Source: an uncultured Caulobacteraceae bacterium
GTDB taxonomy: Bacteria > Pseudomonadota > Alphaproteobacteria > Caulobacterales > Caulobacteraceae
Assembly (NCBI GenBank): GCA_903929535.1
Contig: CAIYVC010000073.1
Location: forward strand, 1 to 64,000
DNA: 64,000 bases
Direction of reading: 5' to 3'
Of this stretch, positions 45,530 to 53,640 are shown one piece after another. Made by a program: the position numbers and the translations under genes. Positions within the stretch are counted from its first letter, which is position 1. Each line of letters opens with the position of its first letter. The notes beneath the pieces are model-generated. The model was not told the origin of the DNA. It saw only the letters and a program-made list of their open reading frames with translations, and ran no database searches.

Positions 45530-45721
45530 ATGGACAAGCTGAGAGCCGAAGGCGCCGGTCAAAAGATGGCCGGCCGCGTCAAGGAAGCCGCCGGCAAGCT
45601 GACCGGCGACGCCAAGCTGCAGGCCGAAGGCCGCGCGGACAAGACCGCGGGCGGCATCAAGAACGCCGTGGGCGGCGCCGCCGACGCGGTGCGCGACGCG
45701 GCCCGCAAGGCGAGCCGCTAG
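45530..45721 (+). CDS. CsbD-family stress protein
   Basis: 63 residues. CsbD-like hydrophilic protein with GQKMAGRVKEAAGKLTGDAKLQAEGRADK at residues 10-38, a pattern found in general stress regulons of many bacteria (SigB-dependent in Bacillus). AGGAG at 45520-45524 precedes ATG 45530. A perfect GSR promoter lies 36 nt upstream and a strong hairpin terminator follows, so it is a monocistronic stress gene. Biochemical role unknown. Confidence 0.88.
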   Translation: MDKLRAEGAGQKMAGRVKEAAGKLTGDAKLQAEGRADKTAGGIKNAVGGAADAVRDAARKASR

Positions 45722-45748
45722 CATCTACGAAAACGTATGATCTGAAGC

Positions 45749-45772
45749 GGCGGGCGCCTCCAGGCGTCCGCC
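45749..45772. terminator. Intrinsic terminator hairpin, convergent
   Basis: GGCGGGCGCCT (45749-45759), loop CC, AGGCGTCCGCC (45762-45772): 11 bp with one G-T pair, followed by GTTTGCC. Placed between csbD (plus) and the MFS exporter (minus), so it can stop transcripts from either side. Confidence 0.7.
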
Positions 45773-45778
45773 GTTTGC

Positions 45779-47188
45779 CTATCCGGCGTCCGCCATGGAT
45801 TCAGCGGCCAAGTCGTCGGCCAGCAGTTCCGACGGCATGTCGTGCCCCAGTCTCAGGCTGCTGACGATGGCTCCGGCCACCCCCAGCCCACCCGCCGCCA
45901 TCAGGGCCCAGCGGTTGGCTTCCGTCAGCGGCAAGGCCCGGAACAGCATCGCCACCAGCACCGCCCCCAGGCTCTGACCGGTCGTGCGCGCCGTAGCCAG
46001 AGCCCCGCCCGTGGCGCCGCTGCGCGCGCGCGGCGCGGACAGAACCATGGTGCGGTTGTTGGGCGACTGGAAGAAGCCGAACCCCGCGCCGCACATGGCG
46101 GTGCGCCAGATGATGCCCAGGTTGTCGACGTCCGACGGCATGGCGGCCAGCAGGAACAGCCCCGCCGCCATCACCAGCAGCCCCACCGAATTGAGGATGG
46201 CGCTGGGCAGCTTCTCGGCCAGCACCCCCGCCACCGACGCCGACAGGGCGGTGCCGATCGGCCACGGCGTCATAAGAATGCCGGTCTCCACCACGCTGCG
46301 CCCCAGCCCCCGCTGGAACAGGAACGGCAGGCTGATGCTCGCCACCAGCTGGGCGCAGAAGGATGCGGTGGAGGTGGCGATGGACAGCCCGAACACCGGG
46401 ATGCGCAGTAGATCGACAGGGAAGATCGGCGCCGGGTTGTCCCACCCCCGGCGGACCACCGCCACCGCGCAGACCGCCGCCACCGCCAGCAGCAGGCAGC
46501 CGAACACCACGCTGGAACCCCGGCTGACCAGATCCGCACCGAACACCAGCGCGCCGAACAGCGCCGCCGAGATAACAGCGCCGATCATGTCGTAGGGGCG
46601 CTTGGCCAGAGTATGGCGCGGCAGGGCGAAGGCCCCGGTAGCCAGGACCAGAGCGCAGAACGGGATGTTGACCGCGAATAGCCAGCGCCAGCTCGCCACC
46701 GACAGAATGGCCGAGGCCACGCTCGGCGCCGCGGCGGTCGAAACCCCGACCACGAAAGCGTTGCCGCCCAGCGCCCGGCCGATCATGCGGCGCGGAAAGG
46801 TGTGCCGCGTCAGGGCGGCGTTCATGCTCATGATCCCCGCCGCGCCCATGCCCTGCAGCCCCCGACCCACCGCCAGCACGGTCAGCGACGGCGCGAAGAT
46901 GCATATCCCCGACGCCAGGGTGAACACCGCCATGCCGGTCATGTAGATGCGGCGGTAGCCGATCATCTCGCCGCAGGCCGCCAGCGGCAGCAGCAGCATG
47001 ACCATGCCCAGCTGATAAGCGTTGATGACCCAGATCGACTCCGCCGCCGTGGCGTTCAACTGGCGGCCCAGGCTGGGCAGGGCGACATTCGCGATCGAGG
47101 AATCCAGCAGCGCCATGGTCATGCCGATCCAGACAACGGCGATCGACCAGTAACGCTGGGGCGGCGGCAGGCCGTCCGTTTCCGTCAT
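45779..47188 (-). CDS. MFS drug exporter, DHA2 (14-helix) type
   Basis: 469 residues, about 14 hydrophobic segments. Motif GMTMALLDSSIANVALPSLG in helix 1 and WVINAYQLGMVMLLLPLAACGEMIGYRR across residues 54-80 are typical of EmrB/QacA-like proton antiporters. No membrane-fusion partner (EmrA) is adjacent. Convergent with csbD across the terminator at 45749. The substrate is unknown. Confidence 0.85.
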   Translation of the reverse strand: MTETDGLPPPQRYWSIAVVWIGMTMALLDSSIANVALPSLGRQLNATAAESIWVINAYQLGMVMLLLPLAACGEMIGYRRIYMTGMAVFTLASGICIFAPSLTVLAVGRGLQGMGAAGIMSMNAALTRHTFPRRMIGRALGGNAFVVGVSTAAAPSVASAILSVASWRWLFAVNIPFCALVLATGAFALPRHTLAKRPYDMIGAVISAALFGALVFGADLVSRGSSVVFGCLLLAVAAVCAVAVVRRGWDNPAPIFPVDLLRIPVFGLSIATSTASFCAQLVASISLPFLFQRGLGRSVVETGILMTPWPIGTALSASVAGVLAEKLPSAILNSVGLLVMAAGLFLLAAMPSDVDNLGIIWRTAMCGAGFGFFQSPNNRTMVLSAPRARSGATGGALATARTTGQSLGAVLVAMLFRALPLTEANRWALMAAGGLGVAGAIVSSLRLGHDMPSELLADDLAAESMADAG

Positions 47189-47322
47189 GTCGCCTCCCTG
47201 CTCCGTGAAATCCTGGGCCGTCAGATACGACGTGGCGCCGCCCGGTCAAGCGCCGTGCTTGCCTAACCCCCGGCGCAGGCTAAAGTGACCGGCGGCAATC
47301 AAGAACAACCCGAGGAAACACC

Positions 47323-48072
47323 ATGAACGTCCGCGTTTACGCGCTGCTGGCCGGCGCCGCCCTTACCCTGGCCGCCCTGCCCGCTCTCAGCCAGCCCAAG
47401 GTTCCGGCCGCCGTGACCGCCGCGGTCGCCGATCCGGGCCGTCCCGCCGCCGACACCGCGCGCGACGCCGAGCGCAAGCCTGCCGAAACCCTGGCCTTCG
47501 CCGGGGTCAAGCCCGGCGACAAGGTCGAGGAGCTGTTCCCCGGCGGCGGCTACTTCACCCGCATCCTCAGCAAGACGGTCGGTCCCAAGGGTCAGATCTT
47601 CCTGGTCACCCCCCAGGCCCTGCAGGCCCGCTTCGGCAAGGGCTCCGACGATCTCGCGGCCGCCGTGGGCAACGCCACCGTGGTCTGGCAACCCGCCGAC
47701 AACCCCGCGACCCCCGAAAAGGTCGACGTGGTCTGGAACACGGACAACTACCACGACTACCGCACGCCCTTCTTCGGGGCGGTGGATATGGCCAAGTTCA
47801 ACAAGGCCATCTTCGACAGTCTGAAGCCGGGCGGCGTCTACGTCGTGCTCGATTACGCCGGCGCGGCCGGGACGGGCGCGACCCAGGCCGCTACCCTGCA
47901 CCGGATCGAGATCGCCACGGTCAAGTCCGAGGTCGAGGCGGCCGGCTTCAAGCTGGAGAAGGAAAGCCCCCTTCTGGCCAACAAGGCCGACGATCACACC
48001 ATCAAGGTGTTCGACGTGAAGCCGCGCGGGTCCGCCGACCAGTTCCTGCTGCTCTTCCGCAAGCCGAAGTAG
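47323..48072 (+). CDS. Secreted methyltransferase-like protein
   Basis: 249 residues with a signal peptide (LLAGAALTLAALPALS) and a class I methyltransferase fold in the mature part: KPAETLAFAGVKPGDKVEELFPGGGYFTRILSK (residues ~47-79) contains the SAM-motif position, but the glycine-rich loop is FPGGGYF. Relatives are annotated as predicted exported methyltransferases; whether they use SAM in the periplasm is doubtful. GAGGA precedes ATG 47323. Confidence 0.78.
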   Translation: MNVRVYALLAGAALTLAALPALSQPKVPAAVTAAVADPGRPAADTARDAERKPAETLAFAGVKPGDKVEELFPGGGYFTRILSKTVGPKGQIFLVTPQALQARFGKGSDDLAAAVGNATVVWQPADNPATPEKVDVVWNTDNYHDYRTPFFGAVDMAKFNKAIFDSLKPGGVYVVLDYAGAAGTGATQAATLHRIEIATVKSEVEAAGFKLEKESPLLANKADDHTIKVFDVKPRGSADQFLLLFRKPK

Positions 48073-48216
48073 TCCATCCGAGGTGAAGAGGCGGCGGCCG
48101 TGTTGCCGCTGCCTCCGGCGCGCCTTAGATTGATGCCGGTCCGCGAGGGTTTGGCGTCCGCCGTGCGTATGGATATGCGAACGGCGGAATATCTCCGGAC
48201 GGCGAAAGGCGACGGC

Positions 48217-48609
48217 ATGAAAAAGCGGATGGCAGGGACGCTCGGAGCGCTCGGCTTGCTGCTGCCGGGCCTGCTTCTGGCAGGTCAGGCTCAAGCTCAC
48301 CACGCCTTCTCCATGTTCGACGCCCAGAAGGAATTGACCCTCGAGGGTACCGTCAAGGAATTCCAGTGGACCAACCCGCACTCCTGGGTCCAGGTCATGG
48401 TCCGTGACGCGACCGGCAAGGAAGTGGAATGGTCCATCGAAGGCGCCAGCCCCAATAACCTCGCCCGCTACGGCTGGAAGAGTTCGTCGATCAAGGCCGG
48501 TGACCATGTTCTGGCCATCGTCCACCCCCTGAAGGACGGCTCGATCGGCGGCAGCCTGGTCAAGATCACCGTCAACGGCCAGGTTATCGGTTCGCAGAAG
48601 CCCAGTTGA
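48217..48609 (+). CDS. DUF6152-type secreted protein
   Basis: 130 residues. Signal peptide (LGLLLPGLLLAGQAQA) then HHAFSMFDAQKELTLEGTVKEFQWTNPHSW (residues ~28-57), the hallmark of the DUF6152 family of small periplasmic proteins. ATG 48217 follows AAAGG with 8-nt spacing. It stands 11 nt upstream of the anti-sigma-like gene, so it is probably the first gene of the sigma operon. Function unknown. Confidence 0.7.
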   Translation: MKKRMAGTLGALGLLLPGLLLAGQAQAHHAFSMFDAQKELTLEGTVKEFQWTNPHSWVQVMVRDATGKEVEWSIEGASPNNLARYGWKSSSIKAGDHVLAIVHPLKDGSIGGSLVKITVNGQVIGSQKPS

Positions 48610-48620
48610 GAGACAGATCC

Positions 48621-48902
48621 ATGTCCTATTCCCTCGACGACAAGCTCACCGCCCTCGCCTCCCGCGATGTCTCCGCCTCGCTGGATGGTCTTGAGGACAG
48701 CGTCTGGATCGCCGTGCAGGCGCGCCGTGCGGCCGCCGGCGCCGGAACCGGCGTACGGGTGGCCATGACCATCACCGCCCTGGCCATGGGCCTGGCGTTC
48801 GGCCACCTGAATGCTCCCAAGCCGACCCATCTGTCGGAAATGGGCGTTCTGTCCGAAGACGGCCTGCTCGCCCCCTCGATCCGCCTGGGAGGCGGTGCGT
48901 GA
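48621..48902 (+). CDS. Small anti-sigma-like membrane protein (CnrY-like position)
   Basis: 93 residues with one transmembrane helix (VRVAMTITALAMGLAFGHL) after a ~50-residue cytoplasmic part (SYSLDDKLTALASRDVSASL). Size, topology and place directly before a CnrX-like sensor and an ECF sigma match CnrY/NccY anti-sigma factors; sequence similarity is not evident by eye. The stop overlaps the next GTG start (GTGA). Confidence 0.55.
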   Translation: MSYSLDDKLTALASRDVSASLDGLEDSVWIAVQARRAAAGAGTGVRVAMTITALAMGLAFGHLNAPKPTHLSEMGVLSEDGLLAPSIRLGGGA

Positions 48903-49360
48903 ACGGCGCCTTTTGGCGCAACCTCGCATTCACGATCGTTCTAGCCGGCCTGGCGGCCTTCGTCGGCGCACGGCTCGGCGCAGGCCACGCCCCTGCCGAA
49001 GCCCCGCGCTCGCGCCTTCTGCTGCGCGACACCGTCTACCAGATGGTCCACACCGACCTGAAGCTGACGCCCGAGCAGTCGCGTAAGATCGACGAGATCG
49101 AGAACCGCTACGCCCATCAGCGCAACACTCTGCGCGCCCAGATCGGCTCGGCCGACGCCGAGCTCGGCGAAGCCCTGGCTAACGAAATGGCGCTCGGCAC
49201 CGCGGCTCAGCGGGCGCTGGAGCACCTGCAGACCTCGATGGGGTCCCTTCAGCGTGAAACCATTCTGTACGTGCTGGAGGTGCGCAACGTGCTCACGCCC
49301 CAGCAGCAGCAGGTGCTTGATCAAAAGGTCTTCGAATCCCTGACAATCGGACCGTTTTGA
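48899..49360 (+). CDS. Periplasmic heavy-metal sensor-like protein (CnrX/Spy-like)
   Basis: 153 residues from GTG 48899. N-terminal membrane anchor (LAFTIVLAGLAAFVGARLG), then an alpha-helical periplasmic domain: LTPEQSRKIDEIENRYAHQRNTL and VRNVLTPQQQQVLDQKVFE, the LTxxQ-type pattern of CnrX/Spy/CpxP hairpin proteins. CnrX binds Ni/Co and signals through CnrY; metal ligands are not certain here (His in YQMVHTDLKLT and YAHQR are candidates). Coupled on both sides by 4-nt overlaps. Confidence 0.7.
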   Translation: MNGAFWRNLAFTIVLAGLAAFVGARLGAGHAPAEAPRSRLLLRDTVYQMVHTDLKLTPEQSRKIDEIENRYAHQRNTLRAQIGSADAELGEALANEMALGTAAQRALEHLQTSMGSLQRETILYVLEVRNVLTPQQQQVLDQKVFESLTIGPF

Positions 49361-49947
49361 CCACGGCCGAGGCCGAGTCCGACGCCGATCTCGTCCGCCG
49401 CGCGCGAGCGGGCGAACAACGCGCCTTTTCCCTGCTGATGGGCCGCCACAAGCACTGGCTCTACCGCTTCATCCGCCGCTACGTGGGCGACGCCGACGAG
49501 GCCTACGACGTCCTGCAGGACGCCTTCGTCTCGGCCATGTCCAACCTGGCCCGCTATGATCCGACCCGGCCGTTCGAGGCGTGGCTTCGGCGAATCGCCC
49601 TCAACAAATGCCGCGACCGGGCCGGCCGCGAGGCGGTCCGCCGGGCCTTCGGGCTTTCCAAGCGCGGTCCGGAGGAGACCGAGGCTGTGGCCGATCCCAC
49701 AGCGGGGGTCGACCAGACCCTGACAGCTGGCCATGCGCTCAAGGCTCTCGATCAGGCCATCGCCTCCCTGCCCGCCGCCCTCAAGGAGCCGCTGGTGCTG
49801 ACGGTGCTGGAGGGGCTCTCGCAAAAGGACGCCGGCGCCATCCTCGGCATCAGCGCCAAGGCGGTGGAGGTGCGGGTCTACCGCGCCAAGCGCCAGCTGG
49901 CGGAAATCCTTGACCGGGAAGCCATGGAAGATTTGATCGAGACTTGA
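49357..49947 (+). CDS. ECF sigma factor (CnrH-like)
   Basis: 196 residues. Region 2: AFSLLMGRHKHWLYRFIRRYVGDADEAYDVLQDAFV (residues ~24-59) with RPFEAWLRRIALNKCRDR; region 4: LKEPLVLTVLEGLSQKDAGAILGISAKAVEVRVYRAKRQL split at GLSQ. The start is TTG 49357 overlapping the upstream stop (TTGA). Encoded last in an anti-sigma/sensor/sigma order like cnrYXH. No metal efflux genes are adjacent, so its regulon lies elsewhere. Confidence 0.85.
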   Translation: MTTAEAESDADLVRRARAGEQRAFSLLMGRHKHWLYRFIRRYVGDADEAYDVLQDAFVSAMSNLARYDPTRPFEAWLRRIALNKCRDRAGREAVRRAFGLSKRGPEETEAVADPTAGVDQTLTAGHALKALDQAIASLPAALKEPLVLTVLEGLSQKDAGAILGISAKAVEVRVYRAKRQLAEILDREAMEDLIET

Positions 49948-50037
49948 GTTTTGCCCCGTAGCAAGGTCAATGTGTCGCCTATAAATTGAGGTGAAGCCAC
50001 CGGTGCAAAATCGGGGCCGCCATGGGAGAGGGAACTA

Positions 50038-50643
50038 ATGAAAGCTTTCGTATTTGCCGCGGCGCTCACCGCTGTGTCGGCGATCGGTATGACCGCCATC
50101 GCGGCCGAGGAATTCGGCCTGCAACCCAACATGATCCGCGCCACCTTCGGCCTGATGGGCAAGGAAGGCATGACCCTCATGTCCAAGGACCTGAAGGAAG
50201 GCGAAGCCATTCCGCTGGACCAGTCGAGCTACGGCGCCTCCAAGTCGCCCCAGTTCTCCTGGACCGGCGCGCCCAAGGGCACCAAGTCCTACGCTCTGAT
50301 CCTGGAAGACGGCGACGCCAACCGTGACGGCGTTCCGATCCTGCATTGGCTGTCTTACAACTACCCGGGCACCCTGAAGTCCGTGCCGGGCGGCCTGACC
50401 CCGGCCAACCTGCCCGCCGGCGCCGCCATGGGTAAGAACATCCAGGGTAAGACCGAATACATGGGCCCGCGCCCGCCCGCCGGCGTCTCGCACATCTACC
50501 ACTACCAAATCCTGGCCCTGGACACGATGCTGCCGCTGAAGGAAGGCGCCACCCGCGCCGAGTTCGTGGCCGCCGCCAAGGACCACGTCCTGGCCTCCAC
50601 CGAGCTGGACGGCTGGTACAGCACCCCGCTGGCCAAGAAATAA
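50038..50643 (+). CDS. YbhB/YbcL-type PEBP-family secreted protein
   Basis: 201 residues. Signal peptide (cleavage near AIAA), then the phosphatidylethanolamine-binding protein fold: SPQFSWTGAPKGTKSYALILED, PILHWLSYN and YMGPRPPAGVSHIYHYQILALD, with the conserved anion-pocket residues DPDAP replaced by a loop EDGDANRDG. Bacterial members are known only as Raf-kinase-inhibitor-like proteins. ATG 50038 follows GGGAGAGGG. Confidence 0.85.
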   Translation: MKAFVFAAALTAVSAIGMTAIAAEEFGLQPNMIRATFGLMGKEGMTLMSKDLKEGEAIPLDQSSYGASKSPQFSWTGAPKGTKSYALILEDGDANRDGVPILHWLSYNYPGTLKSVPGGLTPANLPAGAAMGKNIQGKTEYMGPRPPAGVSHIYHYQILALDTMLPLKEGATRAEFVAAAKDHVLASTELDGWYSTPLAKK

Positions 50644-50672
50644 GCTGAACGCCTATCCCCTGTCCGGGGGTC

Positions 50673-51356
50673 TCAGATTTCCATGAGGCCGTCGGACAGG
50701 GTGTTGCGCCGCTCCCCCGTCGCCGGGAAGTGATCGGCCAGATACCCGCCGCAGATATCGACCGCGGCGACGAAACCGGACGCGGCGTCGCCGCTCCTGA
50801 TCCCCGCCAGAACCGCCGCCACCGCCTCGTCCCAGGCCGCGTCACCCGCCTTCAGGTGGATGGCTTCATCGGCCACGACCGTGACCATGCGCTCGGCCTC
50901 GGCGGCGAAGATCACCACCACCCCCGACGTCGCGCCCAGCAGATGCACCGCGCGCAGCTGCATCATCGCCGCCAGGCGCACCCGGCGCAGCTTCAGGCTC
51001 TTGGGAGTCAGGGCCAGCTTCAGCGGCGTGGCCAGGCTGACCGCCAGCACCACGGCCAGGAAGATCAGCACCTGCAGCATGGCGTAGCCGGTCAGGGCCG
51101 TGCGCACCGAGGCGTCCAGCGACACCGCGTTGGTCGCCACCCAGTCGCCGCCCGACTGCGAGACCAGCCAGGGGTGCAGGCCGAACGCCGCCGCCAGGGC
51201 CGGAACCACCACGGCCCCGATCACGCCCCACGCCAGGGGCGTCTCGCGATAGTTGGATACCTTGTGCGACAGCACGCACAGGATTTCGCCGTCGGTGCGC
51301 GCCTCGGCCCGGCTCACCGCCGCGGCGATACTCTCGTGATCGGCTTGGCTCAGCAT
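50673..51356 (-). CDS. TPM-domain membrane protein
   Basis: 227 residues. N-terminus LSQADHESIAAAVSRAEARTDGEILCVLSHK is the start of a TPM domain interrupted by two TM helices (WGVIGAVVVPALAAAFG; GYAMLQVLIFLAVVLAVSL) and resumed as AVHLLGATSGVVVIFAAEAERMVTVVAD. Ends GGYLADHFP. Lies 1 nt after the other TPM gene in a lemA-TPM-TPM operon. Role unknown; TPM domains of this type are linked to membrane-protein assembly in plants and to LemA in bacteria. Confidence 0.8.
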   Translation of the reverse strand: MLSQADHESIAAAVSRAEARTDGEILCVLSHKVSNYRETPLAWGVIGAVVVPALAAAFGLHPWLVSQSGGDWVATNAVSLDASVRTALTGYAMLQVLIFLAVVLAVSLATPLKLALTPKSLKLRRVRLAAMMQLRAVHLLGATSGVVVIFAAEAERMVTVVADEAIHLKAGDAAWDEAVAAVLAGIRSGDAASGFVAAVDICGGYLADHFPATGERRNTLSDGLMEI

Positions 51357-51357
51357 G

Positions 51358-52185
51358 TCACCAGCTCCCCGAGGATCCGCCGCCGCCGAAGGAGCCGCCT
51401 CCCCCGCCGCCGAAGCCCCCACCGCCGCCTCCACCGAAACCACCGCCGCCCCAGTCGTCGTCACGACGCCCGCCGCCGCTGAGCAGGCTGCCCAGCAGCA
51501 AGCCGGACGCCAGACCGCCGATGCCGCCGCCACCGCCGCCCCGGCCGCTCAGCACGCTGCGCAGGACCATGACCACGATGAACACCACCACCAGAAGCCC
51601 GATCGGACTGCCGCCGCGCCCGCTGGAAGAAGCCTGCTGCCGGCTCGCCTGGGCGGCCCTCTGCTCAGCCGTCGAAGGATCGAGGCTCATCTGCTGGATC
51701 AGCGCCTGGGTGCCTTCCCAAACGCCCCCGTTGATGTCGCCCGCCCGGAACTTGGGCGTCACGGCGCGCTGCAGGATAACATTGGTCATGGCGTCGGTCA
51801 GGACGCCCTCCATCCCGTAGCCGACCTCGATGCGCACTTTGTGTTCGGTGGGCGCGACGATGAACAGGGTGCCGTTGTTCAGCCCCTTCTGGCCCACGCC
51901 CCAGGCGCGGCCGAGCTGATAACCGTAATCGGCGATGTCGTAGCCCTGCAGCGACGGCAGGGTCACCACGATCAGTTGGCGGCTGGTCTGCTGCTCCAGA
52001 ACGGCCAGCCTCTGCGTGAGGTCGGCCTGGATCTGCGGCGACAGTACATGGGCGTCATCCACCACCCGGCCCGTCAACGCCGGGAAGGTCGGCGCCGCGC
52101 GGGCGACGGGCGCGATCAGGAAACAGAGAAGCAGCGCCCAGACGGCGGCCAGGACCGCGGGTCGCGCCTGGGCGATCAACTTCAT
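51358..52185 (-). CDS. TPM-domain protein with Gly-rich C-terminus (YgcG-like)
   Basis: 275 residues. Signal peptide (cleavage near ARAA), TPM domain from LTGRVVDDAHVLSPQIQADL through RQLIVVTLPSLQGYDIADYGYQLGRAW, then a TM helix (IGLLVVVFIVVMVLRSVLS) and a low-complexity C-terminus of repeated GGGGFGGGGGG ending SGSW. This architecture is usual for YgcG-type proteins coupled with LemA. The start overlaps the lemA stop (ATGA). Confidence 0.88.
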   Translation of the reverse strand: MKLIAQARPAVLAAVWALLLCFLIAPVARAAPTFPALTGRVVDDAHVLSPQIQADLTQRLAVLEQQTSRQLIVVTLPSLQGYDIADYGYQLGRAWGVGQKGLNNGTLFIVAPTEHKVRIEVGYGMEGVLTDAMTNVILQRAVTPKFRAGDINGGVWEGTQALIQQMSLDPSTAEQRAAQASRQQASSSGRGGSPIGLLVVVFIVVMVLRSVLSGRGGGGGGIGGLASGLLLGSLLSGGGRRDDDWGGGGFGGGGGGGFGGGGGGSFGGGGSSGSW

Positions 52186-52883
52186 TTCGCCGGCGCCCCC
52201 GGAGCGGCTGCGGGCGAAGGCGCGGGCGCCCCAGTAGTCGGCGCGGGACCCGAAGACTTGGCCGCGCCGCCGGGAGCGGCGATGTTGAAGTTCACCGTCG
52301 GTGCGCTCTGGGCGGTGTCGGAGGCGGCGAACAGGTTCATCGGCTTCTCCGCCGAATACATGGTCTTGGCCCAGAACACGCCGGGGAAGGTGCGCAGCTC
52401 GGTGTTGAACGAGCGCACGGATTCATTGTAGTCGCGCCGCGCCACCGCGATGCGGTTCTCGGTCCCCTCCAGCTGCGACTGCAGGGCCAGGAAGTTCTCG
52501 TTGGACTTCAGCTCGGGATACTTCTCGTTGATCATCATCAAACGGCCCAGCACGCCCGACAGCTTGTCCTGCGCCTGCTGGTACTGAGCGAAGGCGGCCG
52601 GGTTGGTGATGGTCGAGGCGTCGACCTTGACCTGGGTGGCCGAGGCGCGCGCCTGGGTCACGTCCACCAGCACGCCGCGCTCCTGCGCCGCATAGCCCTG
52701 AACGGTGGCCACGAGATTGGGGATCAGGTCGGAGCGGCGCTGATACTGGGTCTGAACCTCAGCCCATTGAGCCTTGGCCTGCTCTTCCTTGGTGGGAATG
52801 GTGTTGACGCCGCAGCCGGCCAGAGCCGTCGAGCCCACGAGGGTCGCGGCGAGCAGTGCGGATCGCAGTCGGGATTGATTCAC
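52182..52883 (-). CDS. LemA-family lipoprotein
   Basis: 233 residues from GTG 52883, with GGAG 8 nt upstream. Lipobox STALAGCG gives Cys25 at the mature N-terminus, instead of the plain TM helix of many LemA proteins. The LemA core follows: WAEVQTQYQRRSDLIPNLVATVQGYA, ELKSNENFLALQSQLEGTENRIAVARRDYN, FPGVFWAK. The C-terminus is a Pro/Ala-rich low-complexity tail. First gene of the lemA-TPM-TPM operon. Confidence 0.9.
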   Translation of the reverse strand: MNQSRLRSALLAATLVGSTALAGCGVNTIPTKEEQAKAQWAEVQTQYQRRSDLIPNLVATVQGYAAQERGVLVDVTQARASATQVKVDASTITNPAAFAQYQQAQDKLSGVLGRLMMINEKYPELKSNENFLALQSQLEGTENRIAVARRDYNESVRSFNTELRTFPGVFWAKTMYSAEKPMNLFAASDTAQSAPTVNFNIAAPGGAAKSSGPAPTTGAPAPSPAAAPGAPAK

Positions 52884-52980
52884 GTTGGTTCTCCAGCGGC
52901 GGGCGAACCTATCAGAGCGCCCCGCGGCTTCATATGGGGGCCGCAAGCTTGACCGAAAGAGGGCCTAGCTGAACTGACCC

Positions 52981-53640
52981 CTAACTGAACTGACCACGCG
53001 CGCGCAGGGCCGCCTCGGTGCGGTTGCGCGCCCCGGTGATGTTCAGGATGGCCTGGACGTGCAGCTTGACCGTGGCCACCGAGATCCCCAGCGCATTGGC
53101 GATCTCCTTGTTGGTCTGGCCCAGCTCGATCAGCCGTAGCACCTCAAGCTGGCGGGTCGACAGGCGCGAGCGCAGCGGCGCCTCGGTCTTCTGGCGGTCC
53201 CCGATGTTGGCGAAGTCGCTGAAATAGAGCCCGCCCGCCAGGATCAGGCGCAAGGCCGCGCTGATGAGGTCCGGCGGCGCCGTCTTGGGGATGCAGCCGC
53301 GCACCCCCGCCTCATAGGCCAGCTGCACCTCGGCGGGCGACAGCACGGCGAACAGCACCAGCGGCGCCGGAGCGACCGCTTCCACCGTCGCTCTCAGATC
53401 ACGGAACTCGGGGTCCTGCGGATCGGCCTCCAGCACCATCATCGCGACGGGCCGCAGGCGGACATCCTCCAGGGCGTCGGCCAGGGTGGCGAAGCCTTCG
53501 GCGGCCTGGGGCGCGAATGTCGCGCCGACCAGACGCGTCAAGGCCTCCCGATAGATTGGGAAGCGGCTGACGACCACGGCGTGCATCACAAGGCCCCGGC
53601 CAGCGTATTCATCCTCTGAAGACAACGCCCCCGTGAACAT
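52981..53640 (-). CDS. LuxR/NarL-family regulator with atypical receiver
   Basis: 219 residues (201 if the Met at 53586 is used; neither start has a clear ribosome site). The N-terminal half has the receiver fold, including the lysine region GCIPKTAPPDLISAAL. But the acidic pocket is missing (VVVSRFPIYRE) and the phospho-acceptor position reads MMVLEADP, with Glu71 for Asp. The C-terminal HTH is a normal NarL type: LSTRQLEVLRLIELGQTNKEIANALGISVATVKLHVQ (residues ~156-192). It is probably phosphorylation-independent. Confidence 0.85.
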   Translation of the reverse strand: MFTGALSSEDEYAGRGLVMHAVVVSRFPIYREALTRLVGATFAPQAAEGFATLADALEDVRLRPVAMMVLEADPQDPEFRDLRATVEAVAPAPLVLFAVLSPAEVQLAYEAGVRGCIPKTAPPDLISAALRLILAGGLYFSDFANIGDRQKTEAPLRSRLSTRQLEVLRLIELGQTNKEIANALGISVATVKLHVQAILNITGARNRTEAALRARGQFS

